Source: an uncultured Flavobacteriaceae bacterium
GTDB lineage: Bacteria; Bacteroidota; Bacteroidia; Flavobacteriales; Flavobacteriaceae
Length of the DNA stretch: 64,000 nt
Assembly: GCA_947488345.1 (NCBI GenBank)
Contig: CANKZQ010000003.1
Span: 248,001 to 312,000 of the forward strand
Direction of reading: 5' to 3'
Shown: one piece after another, positions 39,169 to 48,186 of the stretch
Numbering within the stretch: position 1 is the first letter of the stretch
Layout: the number at the start of each line of letters is the position of its first letter
Notes under the pieces: generated by a model
What the model saw: only the letters and a program-made list of their open reading frames with translations
What the model was told of the DNA's origin: nothing
Databases searched by the model: none
Translations under genes and position numbers: made by a program

Positions 39169-40047
39169 CTAAACTGTGGTTGTTTGATTGGTGTTTTTGA
39201 TAAATGACCTTCCTAATACTACCGCTATTGTACCCGTGAGATACATCAATAAACCATAGACCGCAGGCACTACGGCAAACTCTGCATTATTTAAGGTTAA
39301 GGTAGCAATGGTGATCGCCAAGGTTCCATTTTGAATGCCCGATTCTATTGAAATACAAACGATTTGATTCTTTGGTAATCTAAATGTCAATGCCAATATT
39401 AGACCCACTAACATGGTTGCGATATTCAGCATTATCACAGGTAAACCTGCTTGTTTGAGATAATCGAAAAAAACAGCTCTTAAGGCATATATTAGGCCTA
39501 TCATCACCAATACAAAAATTATTGTTGAAGCAATTTTTACCGCTTTGTCCATACTTCTAGCAAACTTCGTCGCTCTTGTATTTACAAGCATTCCTAAACT
39601 TACTGGGATAATAATAATCACAAACATTTGTTTGATAATTGAAAAAGTATCCAAGACAATCACCTGATCATCATTTAAAAAGGTATTCAATGCGAATTGT
39701 AATATAAGTGGTATCGTAATGAAAGATAAGATACTTGCAAACGCTGTAAGTGATATGGATAGCGCCAAATCTCCTTTTGCCAAAAATGTGACTAAGTTTG
39801 ATGTTGCTCCACCCGGACATGCCGCTAATAACATGATACCAACTGCAATGATTGGTGAACTATCAAAATAAATTGCAACACCGTACGCAATTACTGGCAA
39901 TAGAACTATTTGACTTGTAAGGCCGACTAAAATAGCTTTTGGATATAAAAAAATGCGTTTAAAATCTTGTGTAGTGAGCGACAATCCTAAACCAAACATT
40001 ATAATCATTAAAGATATGGCTAAGATAATCCCGGCGGTTGAAGTCAT
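39169..40047 (-). CDS. Bile acid:sodium symporter family (BASS) transporter
   Basis: This 292-residue inner-membrane protein has about nine hydrophobic segments and the conserved motifs of the BASS/SBF family: ACPGGATSNLVTFLAKG near residues 75-91 and IESGIQNGTLA near 237-247, which line the sodium and substrate sites in characterised members. Bacterial homologues move organic anions such as pantoate, pyruvate-like acids or sterol acids with Na+. The substrate here cannot be inferred because the gene stands alone on the minus strand. Confidence 0.88.
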   Translation of the reverse strand: MTSTAGIILAISLMIIMFGLGLSLTTQDFKRIFLYPKAILVGLTSQIVLLPVIAYGVAIYFDSSPIIAVGIMLLAACPGGATSNLVTFLAKGDLALSISLTAFASILSFITIPLILQFALNTFLNDDQVIVLDTFSIIKQMFVIIIIPVSLGMLVNTRATKFARSMDKAVKIASTIIFVLVMIGLIYALRAVFFDYLKQAGLPVIMLNIATMLVGLILALTFRLPKNQIVCISIESGIQNGTLAITIATLTLNNAEFAVVPAVYGLLMYLTGTIAVVLGRSFIKNTNQTTTV

Positions 40048-40123
40048 GCTTTTGATTTAGTTGTAGTTAAATATACAGTTAAAAATTAACCAACCAAAAT
40101 CACTACCTATTTCGAAAAAAAAA

Positions 40124-41068
40124 TTAAGGAATACTTTCGCCCCTCGCGGCTATCCATAAATTATACCAATCTTCTCTCGTTAATTCAATATTGACAGCGT
40201 CTTTACATGTCCTTATTCTATCGGGGTTGGTTGTACCGATAATTGGTTGCACCGTTCCGGGCAATTGAAATAACCAAGCTAATAAAATAGAAGATGGAGT
40301 CGTTTCATACCTATCTGCTGTTTGACGTAATAAATCGATGGTTTGCTTGTCCTCCTCACTCCTTGTGTTCAAATTGCCAGTATACCTACCCCCTGCAAGA
40401 GCACTATAGGCTTGAATAGCCATTTGATGTTCTTGCATATATGTTATAAGCCCTTCTACACCATTAAAACCTTGTCTATTCTCTCTGTTTACCAGTACTC
40501 CAGAATCTACCGGCAATGAATGCGCTAAGCTCAATTCTATTTGATTGGCAACCAAAGGATCATCACAATGTTTTTGTATCGCCCTTATCTGATGTATCGA
40601 CATATTACTGACTCCAAATTCTTTAACCTTACCCTCGTTCTTTAAGGTTCTAAAAGCGTCGGCGACTTCTGCCGGATGCATCAAAGGATCCGGACGATGC
40701 ACCATAAATACATCCAAATAATTTAGTTGCAAGCGATGCAAAATTTCCTCTACTTGTTGTATTAAATAATCTTTACTATTGTTATAAATATTCGAACTTG
40801 CTCCTTTTCGAATACAAATTCCAGCCTTAGATTGTATGGTAATTTTACTTCTGAGACCCGCATTGTGCTTCAACAGTTCACCAAAAACACGTTCAGCTTT
40901 ACCAAGTGTATAAATATCTGCATGGTCAAAATAAGTAATTCCCGCATCCAATGCTGCTTCAACAGCTTTTTCTGCAACCTCCCTATCTTTGGAAGTAATT
41001 GGTGAATCATCCCAATTACCACCTAATCCCATACATCCGTATATTAATTCTTTTTTAGCCATTGACAT
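40124..41068 (-). CDS. Aldo/keto reductase (YdhF-like)
   Basis: This 314-residue NADPH-dependent reductase has an (alpha/beta)8 barrel. The catalytic tetrad is visible: Asp and Tyr in YFDHADIYTLGKAE (near residues 46-55), Lys in IQSKAGI (near 81) and His in VHRPDPL (near 122). Cofactor-binding GTTNPDRI lies near the C-terminus. It resembles E. coli YdhF. The first codons overlap the 3' end of the saccharopine dehydrogenase-like gene; a second Met two codons later (41062) is an equally good start. The substrate is unknown. Confidence 0.88.
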   Translation of the reverse strand: MSMAKKELIYGCMGLGGNWDDSPITSKDREVAEKAVEAALDAGITYFDHADIYTLGKAERVFGELLKHNAGLRSKITIQSKAGICIRKGASSNIYNNSKDYLIQQVEEILHRLQLNYLDVFMVHRPDPLMHPAEVADAFRTLKNEGKVKEFGVSNMSIHQIRAIQKHCDDPLVANQIELSLAHSLPVDSGVLVNRENRQGFNGVEGLITYMQEHQMAIQAYSALAGGRYTGNLNTRSEEDKQTIDLLRQTADRYETTPSSILLAWLFQLPGTVQPIIGTTNPDRIRTCKDAVNIELTREDWYNLWIAARGESIP

Positions 41069-42425
41069 TATTTGGGTTGTACCCTAAGTATGGTACTTGT
41101 TTTTCTTCAAATTTAATTCCGTACTCCTCCAACTCCTTTAAAATAGGTTCATACACCTCTTTTGTAATTGGTAGTTGAACACCTGGCGTTTTTATTTCAC
41201 CATTCAAAATTTTTAGAGTTGCAATGGCCACAGGTAGCCCTACAGTTTTCGCCATTGCTGTATACGTTTGATCGTCTCCTATCACTACCAAACTCGATTC
41301 TATTTGTTTTGTTTCCCCTTTATACTCATAACCAAACTTATGTTGCATAACGATCATATCCTTATCATCTTCTTGCAACGTCCAACTATCCATCAACATC
41401 TTCTGAAGCATTTTGGCTGGGGTGGCATTGACCAACCCTATCTTTTTTGTTGCATTGAATATATCAAGCTCCAATAACTTCTCCCACATAACATCATCTT
41501 GATCTATTTTTAAATAAGAACGTAGTTTCAATTCGACCGAATCACTTGGACTATAAGCTAAAAATAAGTTGGTGAAATCGCGATAACTCATGTGCTCAGA
41601 GTTTTCGATGGTATAGCTGTCGTCGGTCATCCCTAATTGTACAAAAACATTCCATGCCCTTGAAAATCCTATTTTACGGATGGTACCTCTATACATTGTA
41701 GGAATATCATCCAATCCATAAATACTTCTGTATTTTAAGGAATCTCTATTAGCATAAGCCTCAAATTTACCACTGCCATTAACCGTTAAAAATTCGGTTC
41801 TTCTAAACAGTTTATGATACGGAATATATTTATAGGTACCTTCTTGAATAAACATAGCAGCTCCACCCTGACCTGCCAACACCACATTTCTTGGGTTCCA
41901 AGTAAACTTGTAATTCCATAAATTATTATCACTTTCTGGCGCTACTAACCCTCCGGTAAACGATTCAAATAATAACATTTTCGCATCATGTTCATTAATC
42001 CTATCAATCACTTGCATAGCACTCATGTGATCGATCCCAGGGTCTACACCAATTTCATTCATAAAGACCAAACCTTTCGCTTTCGCTTCTTCATCTAAGG
42101 CTTGCATTTCCTTTGAAATATAAGATGCTGTGACCATATGTTTATGGTAAGTAATACAATCTTTAGCCACCTCTATATGAAATCTGGCAGGCAGCATAGA
42201 CACCACAATATCAGCCGATTTTACCGCCGCTGTTCTCGCATCTTCATCAAAAACATCGAGCTCCATAGCAACACCGTTTATATGTTTATCAACACGCTCT
42301 TGAGCGGCTTCTAAAGAAACATCACCAACGATAATCTGTAGATTTTCAGCTTTTGACTTATCTAGCAAATAGGTAATCAAAGAAGAAGAAGAACGCCCAG
42401 CGCCAATCACTAAAACTTTTCTCAT
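41055..42425 (-). CDS. Saccharopine dehydrogenase family protein (LYS9-like)
   Basis: This 456-residue protein starts with a Rossmann motif (VLVIGAGRSSSSLITYLL, residues 4-21) and matches the NAD(P)-dependent saccharopine dehydrogenase/reductase family, with the conserved NEIGVDPGIDHMSAM segment near 124-138 and GYNPNN at the C-terminus. Related enzymes interconvert saccharopine with aminoadipate semialdehyde and glutamate, so it may take part in lysine catabolism. No other lysine-degradation gene is adjacent. It overlaps the downstream aldo/keto reductase by 14 nt, so the two are likely co-translated. Confidence 0.85.
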   Translation of the reverse strand: MRKVLVIGAGRSSSSLITYLLDKSKAENLQIIVGDVSLEAAQERVDKHINGVAMELDVFDEDARTAAVKSADIVVSMLPARFHIEVAKDCITYHKHMVTASYISKEMQALDEEAKAKGLVFMNEIGVDPGIDHMSAMQVIDRINEHDAKMLLFESFTGGLVAPESDNNLWNYKFTWNPRNVVLAGQGGAAMFIQEGTYKYIPYHKLFRRTEFLTVNGSGKFEAYANRDSLKYRSIYGLDDIPTMYRGTIRKIGFSRAWNVFVQLGMTDDSYTIENSEHMSYRDFTNLFLAYSPSDSVELKLRSYLKIDQDDVMWEKLLELDIFNATKKIGLVNATPAKMLQKMLMDSWTLQEDDKDMIVMQHKFGYEYKGETKQIESSLVVIGDDQTYTAMAKTVGLPVAIATLKILNGEIKTPGVQLPITKEVYEPILKELEEYGIKFEEKQVPYLGYNPNNVNG

Positions 42426-42491
42426 AAATAGATTTCAAATTATAAAAACGAAAGTATAAAATTTGCGGAAGTAAAAGTTCAAAAAGTCAAG

Positions 42492-42710
42492 TTAAGTTTT
42501 GTACAAACTTAAAATGGTACGTGCGTCTTCAAAATCTTTGGCATCAACCTGCAGTTTATAACCTTCTATAAAGGCAGTTCCGATGGTGGCATTTAAATGT
42601 TCATCGATCAAAAAGCTTCGAATACCTTTGCTTTCTAATTTTGATTTTGCCAAATGTACTTCATGAATGAAAGTCGAAATAAAAACAGTTTTCAAACTCT
42701 GATGACTCAT
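42492..42710 (-). CDS. DUF2007 small protein
   Basis: This 72-residue protein belongs to the DUF2007 family (putative signal-transducing protein), a ferredoxin-like fold of about 70 residues. Typical features are the N-terminal VFISTFIHEVHLAKSKLESKGI and the closing KLQVDAKDFEDARTIL segment. Function is unknown. It is divergent from the DUF423 gene and lies 66 nt upstream of the saccharopine dehydrogenase-like gene on the same strand. Confidence 0.82.
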   Translation of the reverse strand: MSHQSLKTVFISTFIHEVHLAKSKLESKGIRSFLIDEHLNATIGTAFIEGYKLQVDAKDFEDARTILSLYKT

Positions 42711-42782
42711 TGCTTCATTTTTTTTTAAATATAAAACATTAATTCTCTTGTTAGTATTATTTTTACTGTCAAATTACAACAT

Positions 42783-43151
42783 ATGAAACAGAATCTATCT
42801 ATAACAGCCGCCTTAGGAATTATCACAATCCTCTTGGGAGCCTTTGGGGCTCACTTATTAAAAGAAAAATTGACTGTTGATAGTCTACAAAGCTTTGAAA
42901 CAGCTGTACGTTATCAAATGTATCATGTTATTGTGTTGCTATTTGTGAATACTTATGCTAATTTTTCGGTAAAAGTTAAGCGTATCATTAGTCTATTTTT
43001 TTTCGGTGGAATTCTACTATTTTCGGGATCTATTTATCTGATTACCATTGGTGACATACCCGCAAAATCTATTTGGTTTGTGACACCGTTAGGCGGAATT
43101 TCTTTTATGATCGGATGGGCGATTATGTTGCGAGCATTTGTAAAAAAATAA
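42783..43151 (+). CDS. DUF423 inner-membrane protein
   Basis: This 122-residue protein has four predicted membrane segments and matches DUF423 (YgdD-like): the start GIITILLGAFGAHLLKEKL and the segment TAVRYQMYHVIVLLF are diagnostic, with SGSIYLITIG and TPLGGISFMIGWAIML after it. The family has no assigned function. It is followed 78 nt later by pckA, which has its own promoter. Confidence 0.87.
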   Translation: MKQNLSITAALGIITILLGAFGAHLLKEKLTVDSLQSFETAVRYQMYHVIVLLFVNTYANFSVKVKRIISLFFFGGILLFSGSIYLITIGDIPAKSIWFVTPLGGISFMIGWAIMLRAFVKK

Positions 43152-43167
43152 ATTGTAAAAAATCCAT

Positions 43168-43181
43168 CTCAAACGTTTGAG
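43168..43181 (+). promoter_or_regulatory. Perfect 14-bp palindrome over the pckA -33 box
   Basis: CTCAAACGTTTGAG is its own reverse complement with a central CG, the form of a LacI-type operator. It covers the TTTG of the pckA -33 element, so a bound regulator would block transcription. Its core AAACGTTTGA recurs in the gdhA/pheS intergenic region at 48084-48093. Confidence 0.6.
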
Positions 43182-43204
43182 TTAAGAAATAATGCTTATT
43201 TTTG
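43176..43204 (+). promoter_or_regulatory. pckA promoter (-33/-7)
   Basis: TTTG (43176-43179) and TATTTTTG (43197-43204) are separated by 17 bases, a good match to the Bacteroidota promoter pattern, 25 nt before the pckA ATG. Confidence 0.65.
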
Positions 43205-43229
43205 AACCCTATTTGTAATTAACACAATA

Positions 43230-44846
43230 ATGGAAAATAGCACAAAAACCGTAAAAAATTCTTTAGAAAATTACGGAATAAAAAATGCCTCAGCGCATTG
43301 GAATCTATCCCCCGAAACTTTAACAAAAATCACGCTAGAACAAAATCTAGGAAAACTATCAGATTCAGGCGCTTTGGCCATCAATACTGGTGAGTTTACT
43401 GGACGATCTCCAAAAGATCGATTCATTGTGAAAGATGATATTACAAAAGATAAAATTTGGTGGGGAGATATCAATATTCCTTTCGACTCAGATAAATTTC
43501 AAAAACTGTACACTAAAGTAACCGATTATCTTTCAAACAAAGAGCTATATGTAAGGGATGCTTATGCTTGCGCGGACGAAAAATTTAAGCTCAATATTAG
43601 AGTTATTAATGAACTGCCTTGGTCAAATATGTTTGCTTATAATATGTTTTTAAGACCAACCGCTGATGAACTTCAAGATTTCACTCCTGAGTGGACCATC
43701 GTGAATGCTCCAGGCTTCATGGCAGATGCAGCCATTGATGGAACTCGTCAACATAATTTTGCAATTTTAGATTTTACTCGTAAGATTGCTTTGATTGGTG
43801 GTACAGGATATACCGGAGAAATGAAAAAAGGTATTTTCTCTGCTTTGAATTTTATTTTACCCGTTTTTAAAGAGACTTTACCGATGCATTGCTCGGCAAA
43901 TGTTGGTGAAAATGGCGAAACGGCTATTTTCTTTGGCCTTTCTGGAACAGGAAAGACAACGCTTTCTGCAGATCCAAGTCGACGACTCATTGGTGATGAC
44001 GAACATGGGTGGACTAAAGACAATACTATTTTTAATTTTGAAGGCGGCTGTTATGCAAAAGTAATTGACCTTTCGGCAGAAAACGAGCCAGATATCTTTA
44101 ATGCCATACGTCCAGGTGCCTTATTAGAAAATGTAATCTTTAAGAATGGGAGTAACGAAGTAGATTTTGGTGACACTTCTATCACGCAAAATACACGCGT
44201 TAGCTATCCGATACATCATATAGACAATATTCAACAGCCCTCTTTAGCTAAGAATCCTAAAAATATATTTTTCTTAACAGCTGATGCTTTTGGTGTATTG
44301 CCTCCTATTTCTAGATTGTTACCCAATCAAGCGGCTTACCATTTTATCTCTGGATATACCGCGAAAGTGGCGGGTACTGAGGCTGGTGTTACAGAACCTC
44401 AACCAAGCTTCTCTGCATGTTTTGGCGCTCCTTTTATGCCCTTGCATCCTGCAAAATATGCTGAAATGCTGAGCAAAAAAATGAAAGATGCTAACGTAAA
44501 TGTTTGGTTGGTGAATACAGGTTGGACTGGAGGTCCTTACGGCGTAGGAACACGTATGAAATTAAAATACACACGTGCTATGATCAATGCAGCCATCAAT
44601 GGTGATCTTGGTCCGTATTGTTATGAAAATTACCATATTCATTCGGTTTTTGGTGTTGCACAACCTCGAGAATGCCCAGGTGTACCGACAGAAGTTTTAA
44701 GTCCAAGAGCCACATGGAATGACGATGAAGCCTACTATAAAATGGCATTTAAGTTGTCGAATGCATTTAGAGAAAACTTCGATCAGTTCGAAATGAGTTC
44801 TAATGAAGAAATACGAAGAGGAGGCCCACAACGATTTGCCTTCTAG
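43230..44846 (+). CDS. pckA: Phosphoenolpyruvate carboxykinase (ATP)
   Basis: PckA converts oxaloacetate and ATP to phosphoenolpyruvate, CO2 and ADP, the entry step of gluconeogenesis. The 538-residue protein shows the kinase-1a P-loop GLSGTGKTT (about residues 237-245), the metal-binding GDDEHGW just after it, the substrate-binding NTGEFTGRSPKDRF near the N-terminus and the adenine-binding TRVSYPIHHIDN region. Length is typical for the ATP-dependent type. It has its own promoter with an overlapping palindrome and is closed by a hairpin terminator. Confidence 0.97.
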   Translation: MENSTKTVKNSLENYGIKNASAHWNLSPETLTKITLEQNLGKLSDSGALAINTGEFTGRSPKDRFIVKDDITKDKIWWGDINIPFDSDKFQKLYTKVTDYLSNKELYVRDAYACADEKFKLNIRVINELPWSNMFAYNMFLRPTADELQDFTPEWTIVNAPGFMADAAIDGTRQHNFAILDFTRKIALIGGTGYTGEMKKGIFSALNFILPVFKETLPMHCSANVGENGETAIFFGLSGTGKTTLSADPSRRLIGDDEHGWTKDNTIFNFEGGCYAKVIDLSAENEPDIFNAIRPGALLENVIFKNGSNEVDFGDTSITQNTRVSYPIHHIDNIQQPSLAKNPKNIFFLTADAFGVLPPISRLLPNQAAYHFISGYTAKVAGTEAGVTEPQPSFSACFGAPFMPLHPAKYAEMLSKKMKDANVNVWLVNTGWTGGPYGVGTRMKLKYTRAMINAAINGDLGPYCYENYHIHSVFGVAQPRECPGVPTEVLSPRATWNDDEAYYKMAFKLSNAFRENFDQFEMSSNEEIRRGGPQRFAF

Positions 44847-44870
44847 TACAATACACTAATTCAAATTGCG

Positions 44871-44905
44871 AAAGCCTCAATTCTGAAATTTCAGATTGAG
44901 GCTTT
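44871..44905. terminator. Bidirectional terminator between pckA and the DUF6146 gene
   Basis: AAAGCCTCAA pairs with TTGAGGCTTT, extended by TCTGAAA/TTTCAGA with one bulged T, then T-rich sequence on both outer sides. It serves both convergent genes. Confidence 0.88.
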
Positions 44906-44910
44906 TTATT

Positions 44911-45342
44911 TTAACCACCTCTAACTCTGAAGCTCCCTAAGCGCATATTATACTTTCGCTGGGCAAATTGGAAATACCAAAACAGTTTATAATTCACCTC
45001 GAGCCCATAATCTATATGGGATTGGTAGTCAATAATATTTTCATAAATATTATAATCAAATCTTGATGGGTTTCTAACACGATTGTTCCACTCAATGACA
45101 TACACATTGTTTCGAGTCCTTAAATAATCATTCGAATAAAATGACATAGGGAGAGCGATAGTGTTTAAATATCTATTAAAACCAATATCTAAAATGGTAA
45201 TTTCATATTCTAAACTATCATTAGCTATGGTCACTGGCTGCTCTTCTTCTAGAGCATCAGCCGAAGCGGATACCTTATTTTGAGTGCCACAACTCACAAT
45301 TAACAAACTACCAAAAACGAACGCAACTAGTAAATTCCTCAT
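44911..45342 (-). CDS. DUF6146-type lipoprotein
   Basis: This 143-residue protein has a lipoprotein signal with Cys18 (LIVSC). The mature part contains ITILDIGFNRYLNT, YLRTRNNVYVIEWN and IDYQSHIDYGLEVNYKLFWYF, a pattern I recognise from a family of Bacteroidota lipoproteins (DUF6146). It should be anchored in the envelope. No function is known. The aromatic-rich C-terminus is likely a folded beta domain. It is transcribed alone on the minus strand. Confidence 0.78.
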   Translation of the reverse strand: MRNLLVAFVFGSLLIVSCGTQNKVSASADALEEEQPVTIANDSLEYEITILDIGFNRYLNTIALPMSFYSNDYLRTRNNVYVIEWNNRVRNPSRFDYNIYENIIDYQSHIDYGLEVNYKLFWYFQFAQRKYNMRLGSFRVRGG

Positions 45343-45425
45343 AATATGTTTATTATCTACTTAATGATTAACAAAAACCGTGCTAAATTTAGATGAAAAT
45401 GGCTCTTTTTTGAAAATTAAATCTT

Positions 45426-46517
45426 CTAAAACTCTAATTTTAGTTGTACGTCAATTACTTTCTCCTTTTTCTTCGTATTTGTATTCAAATTCGTCACCGA
45501 AATACCTAAGAGTCGAACAGAATTTTGCATCTTATCTTGATACAATAGTTTCTTAACCGTTTCTAGTAACAAGGCCTTATCTGTAACAAAATATGGCAAC
45601 GTCTTACTACGAGTTTGTGTTGTAAAGTCACTATATTTTATTTTTAAAGTTACGGTTTTTCCTGAAATCTTCGATTTCTTTAGACGCCTTTCTAACTCTT
45701 CGGCTATATCATTTAGTTTTTCTAACATAAAAACTTCAGAAGTTAGATTGTCCATAAAAGTTCTTTCGGCTGCAATAGACTTACGAATTCTATCTGGTTT
45801 TACCTCACTATGGTGTATCCCTCTTACGATGTTATAGTAATATCCTCCAGATTTTTTAAAATGTTCGGTTAGAAAATCTAATGATTTATGCTTAAGGTCA
45901 ACTCCATTGAAAATTCCCAAATTATACATTTTTGCCGCGGTGACTTTTCCAACGCCATAAAACTTCGCTATATCCAATCCTTCTAAAAATGAGATCACCT
46001 CTTCAGGTGGAATCGTTTTTTGACCATTGGGTTTGTTGATATCTGAGGCAATCTTAGCCACAAATTTATTGATAGATATACCAGCCGAAGCCCTTAATTC
46101 TACCTTTTCATAAATACGCTCTCGAATTTCGGTAGCTAATAAAGTTGCGGAAGGATTTCCTTTCTTATTTTCGGTAACATCGAGATAGGCTTCATCGAGT
46201 GATAGCGGCTCCACTAAGTCAGTATATTCATAGAATATATTCCGTACTGCTTTCGAAATTTCATTGTAACGCTTAAAATCTGACTTCACAAAAATTAAAT
46301 GTGGACATTTTTTTTTGGCTAACACACCGCTCATTGCCGAACGCACCCCAAACTTTCGTGCTTCATAACTTGCTGCAGACACCACCCCACGCTCACCGCC
46401 ACCCCCAACAACGATTGGTTTTCCGCGTAAGCTAGGATCATCAAGTTGGGCTACAGAAGCATAAAAAGCATCCATATCAACATGAATTATTTTTCGATAT
46501 GGGGGTTTGAGTTCCAC
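45426..46517 (-). CDS. dinB: DNA polymerase IV (Y-family translesion polymerase)
   Basis: Pol IV copies past damaged DNA with low fidelity. It carries the Y-family motifs: RKIIHVDMDAFYASVAQ (catalytic Asp), the central SLDEAYLDVTE with Asp-Glu of the active site, the helix-hairpin-helix IAKFYGVGKVTAAKM and the little-finger domain to residue 363. The start is uncertain. A TTG at 46580 lies inside a terminator hairpin and would add an unrelated 21-residue extension, so the GTG at 46517 is preferred. No beta-clamp-binding motif is obvious; the protein ends VIDVQLKLEF. It is downstream of gdhA. Confidence 0.92.
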   Translation of the reverse strand: MELKPPYRKIIHVDMDAFYASVAQLDDPSLRGKPIVVGGGGERGVVSAASYEARKFGVRSAMSGVLAKKKCPHLIFVKSDFKRYNEISKAVRNIFYEYTDLVEPLSLDEAYLDVTENKKGNPSATLLATEIRERIYEKVELRASAGISINKFVAKIASDINKPNGQKTIPPEEVISFLEGLDIAKFYGVGKVTAAKMYNLGIFNGVDLKHKSLDFLTEHFKKSGGYYYNIVRGIHHSEVKPDRIRKSIAAERTFMDNLTSEVFMLEKLNDIAEELERRLKKSKISGKTVTLKIKYSDFTTQTRSKTLPYFVTDKALLLETVKKLLYQDKMQNSVRLLGISVTNLNTNTKKKEKVIDVQLKLEF

Positions 46518-46564
46518 ACTCAAAAATACATAACTAAATCTAATATCATTTAGGGTGATCTCAT

Positions 46565-46589
46565 AAAAAAAGCGCACCAAATGGTACGC
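46565..46589 (-). terminator. Intrinsic terminator of gdhA
   Basis: On the minus strand GCGTACCA pairs with TGGTGCGC (one G-U pair, two-base loop) and is followed by seven T. It lies 34 nt beyond the gdhA stop codon and separates it from dinB. Confidence 0.88.
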
Positions 46590-46622
46590 TTCTCTATCTC
46601 TATTATTATAAGGTATCTAAAA

Positions 46623-47966
46623 TTAAATCACACCTTGTGCTAACATCGCATCAGCAACTTTTACAAAACCAGCAATATTGGCTCCTGTAATATAATCTAC
46701 AGTACCATCTTCTTTTGTTCCGTATTTCACACAAGAATCGTGAATATCTTCCATGATATCTTTTAATCGATCATCTACTTCTTTTCTAGACCAACTTAAA
46801 CGCAATGAATTTTGACTCATTTCTAAACCAGACGTTGCCACACCTCCTGCATTCGATGCCTTTCCAGGCGCAAATAAAATATTTGCTTTTTGAAACTCAT
46901 GAATCGCTTCTGGAGTTGAAGGCATATTTGCACCTTCGGCAACACACATACATCCGTTTGCAACCAATGCTTTTGCCTCTTCACCATTCAACTCATTTTG
47001 AGTTGCACATGGTAATGCTACATCACATTTCACACCCCAAGGTCTCTCACCTTTAAAGAATTTTGCACTAGGATATTTTTCTGCATATTCGTGAATTCTA
47101 CCACGTCTTACGTTCTTTAAATCCATTACAAAAGCTAGCTTTTCTGCATCGATTCCATCAGCATCATAGATATATCCTGACGAATCAGACATGGTCACTA
47201 CTTTCGCTCCTAATTCTGTTGCTTTTTCGGTTGCGTACTGCGCCACATTTCCAGAACCTGAAACCACAACAGTTTTTCCTTCAAAAGAATCTCCTCTAGT
47301 TTTCAACATATTTTCTGCAAAATACACATCTCCATAACCCGTTGCTTCAGGTCTAATTAAAGATCCACCCCAAGATGCTCCTTTACCAGTTAATACACCT
47401 GTAAATTCGTTTCTCAGTTTTTTGTAGGCACCGAACATAAAACCTATCTCTCTTCCTCCAACACCAATATCACCAGCAGGCACATCTGTATTCGGACCAA
47501 TATGTCTAAACAATTCAGCCATAAAAGCATGACAAAATCGCATTACTTCGTTATCCGATTTTCCTTTCGGATCAAAATCTGAACCCCCTTTACCTCCACC
47601 CATTGGTAGAGTTGTTAATGAGTTTTTAAATACTTGTTCGAAGGCTAAGAATTTTAAGATACTCGCATTTACCGTTGGGTGAAAACGCAAACCGCCTTTG
47701 TATGGTCCGATCGCCGAATTCATCTGAATACGATAACCTCTATTCACCTGAATCTCACCACTATCATCTACCCAGTTTACTCTGAACGAAATCAAACGCT
47801 CAGGCTCCACCATTCTTAATAAAATATTCTTACCATGATATATCTCATTCTTTACGATATAAGGTATTACAGTTTCAGCAACTTCCTGTACTGCCTGTAG
47901 AAACTCTGGCTCATGGTTGTTACGTTTTTTCACCAAGTCCATGAAAGCATTTATTTTCGATTCCAT
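46623..47966 (-). CDS. gdhA: NADP-specific glutamate dehydrogenase
   Basis: GdhA makes glutamate from 2-oxoglutarate and ammonium with NADPH. At 447 residues it has the size of the hexameric NADP-dependent class. Visible motifs are the glutamate-binding PYKGGLRFHPTVN (near residues 89-101), the catalytic-lysine segment LPMGGGKGGSDFDPKG (about 120-135), the DIGVGGREIGFM segment and the nucleotide-binding VSGSGNVAQYA (near 236-246). It has a -7-like element upstream and a strong terminator downstream. Confidence 0.96.
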   Translation of the reverse strand: MESKINAFMDLVKKRNNHEPEFLQAVQEVAETVIPYIVKNEIYHGKNILLRMVEPERLISFRVNWVDDSGEIQVNRGYRIQMNSAIGPYKGGLRFHPTVNASILKFLAFEQVFKNSLTTLPMGGGKGGSDFDPKGKSDNEVMRFCHAFMAELFRHIGPNTDVPAGDIGVGGREIGFMFGAYKKLRNEFTGVLTGKGASWGGSLIRPEATGYGDVYFAENMLKTRGDSFEGKTVVVSGSGNVAQYATEKATELGAKVVTMSDSSGYIYDADGIDAEKLAFVMDLKNVRRGRIHEYAEKYPSAKFFKGERPWGVKCDVALPCATQNELNGEEAKALVANGCMCVAEGANMPSTPEAIHEFQKANILFAPGKASNAGGVATSGLEMSQNSLRLSWSRKEVDDRLKDIMEDIHDSCVKYGTKEDGTVDYITGANIAGFVKVADAMLAQGVI

Positions 47967-48011
47967 AATTTAATGTTGTTATTTATAGTGTTTTTTATCA
48001 GATTATGAATG

Positions 48012-48019
48012 CAAATGTA
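48012..48019 (-). promoter_or_regulatory. Candidate -7 promoter element of gdhA
   Basis: On the minus strand TACATTTG fits TAnnTTTG and lies 45 nt before the gdhA ATG. The nearest TTG further upstream is 15 bases away, so the -33 match is poor. Confidence 0.5.
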
Positions 48020-48158
48020 GCTAAATTCATAATACAATAATTTAAAAAAATAGTTTATTTGTCTTAATTTATACAAGCAACGAAAACGTTTGAATTATAG
48101 GAGTCTCAAAACATTGTAGCATCTTACAAAAACAATCGAAATTCTAAACAAAAAAATG

Positions 48159-48166
48159 TAAATTTG
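48159..48166 (+). promoter_or_regulatory. Candidate -7 promoter element of pheS
   Basis: TAAATTTG fits TAnnTTTG and lies 20 nt before the pheS ATG. No clear -33 box is seen. Confidence 0.5.
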
Positions 48167-48186
48167 TCGCTTAATTTAATTCATAG

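Noticed and set aside
46521-46528. TATTTTTG on the minus strand as the dinB promoter
   Set aside because: It ends only a few bases before the preferred GTG start, so the transcript would begin inside the gene.
48084-48093. AAACGTTTGA between gdhA and pheS as a separate operator
   Set aside because: Only the inner six to eight bases are symmetric and it is not over a promoter; kept only as a note under the pckA finding.
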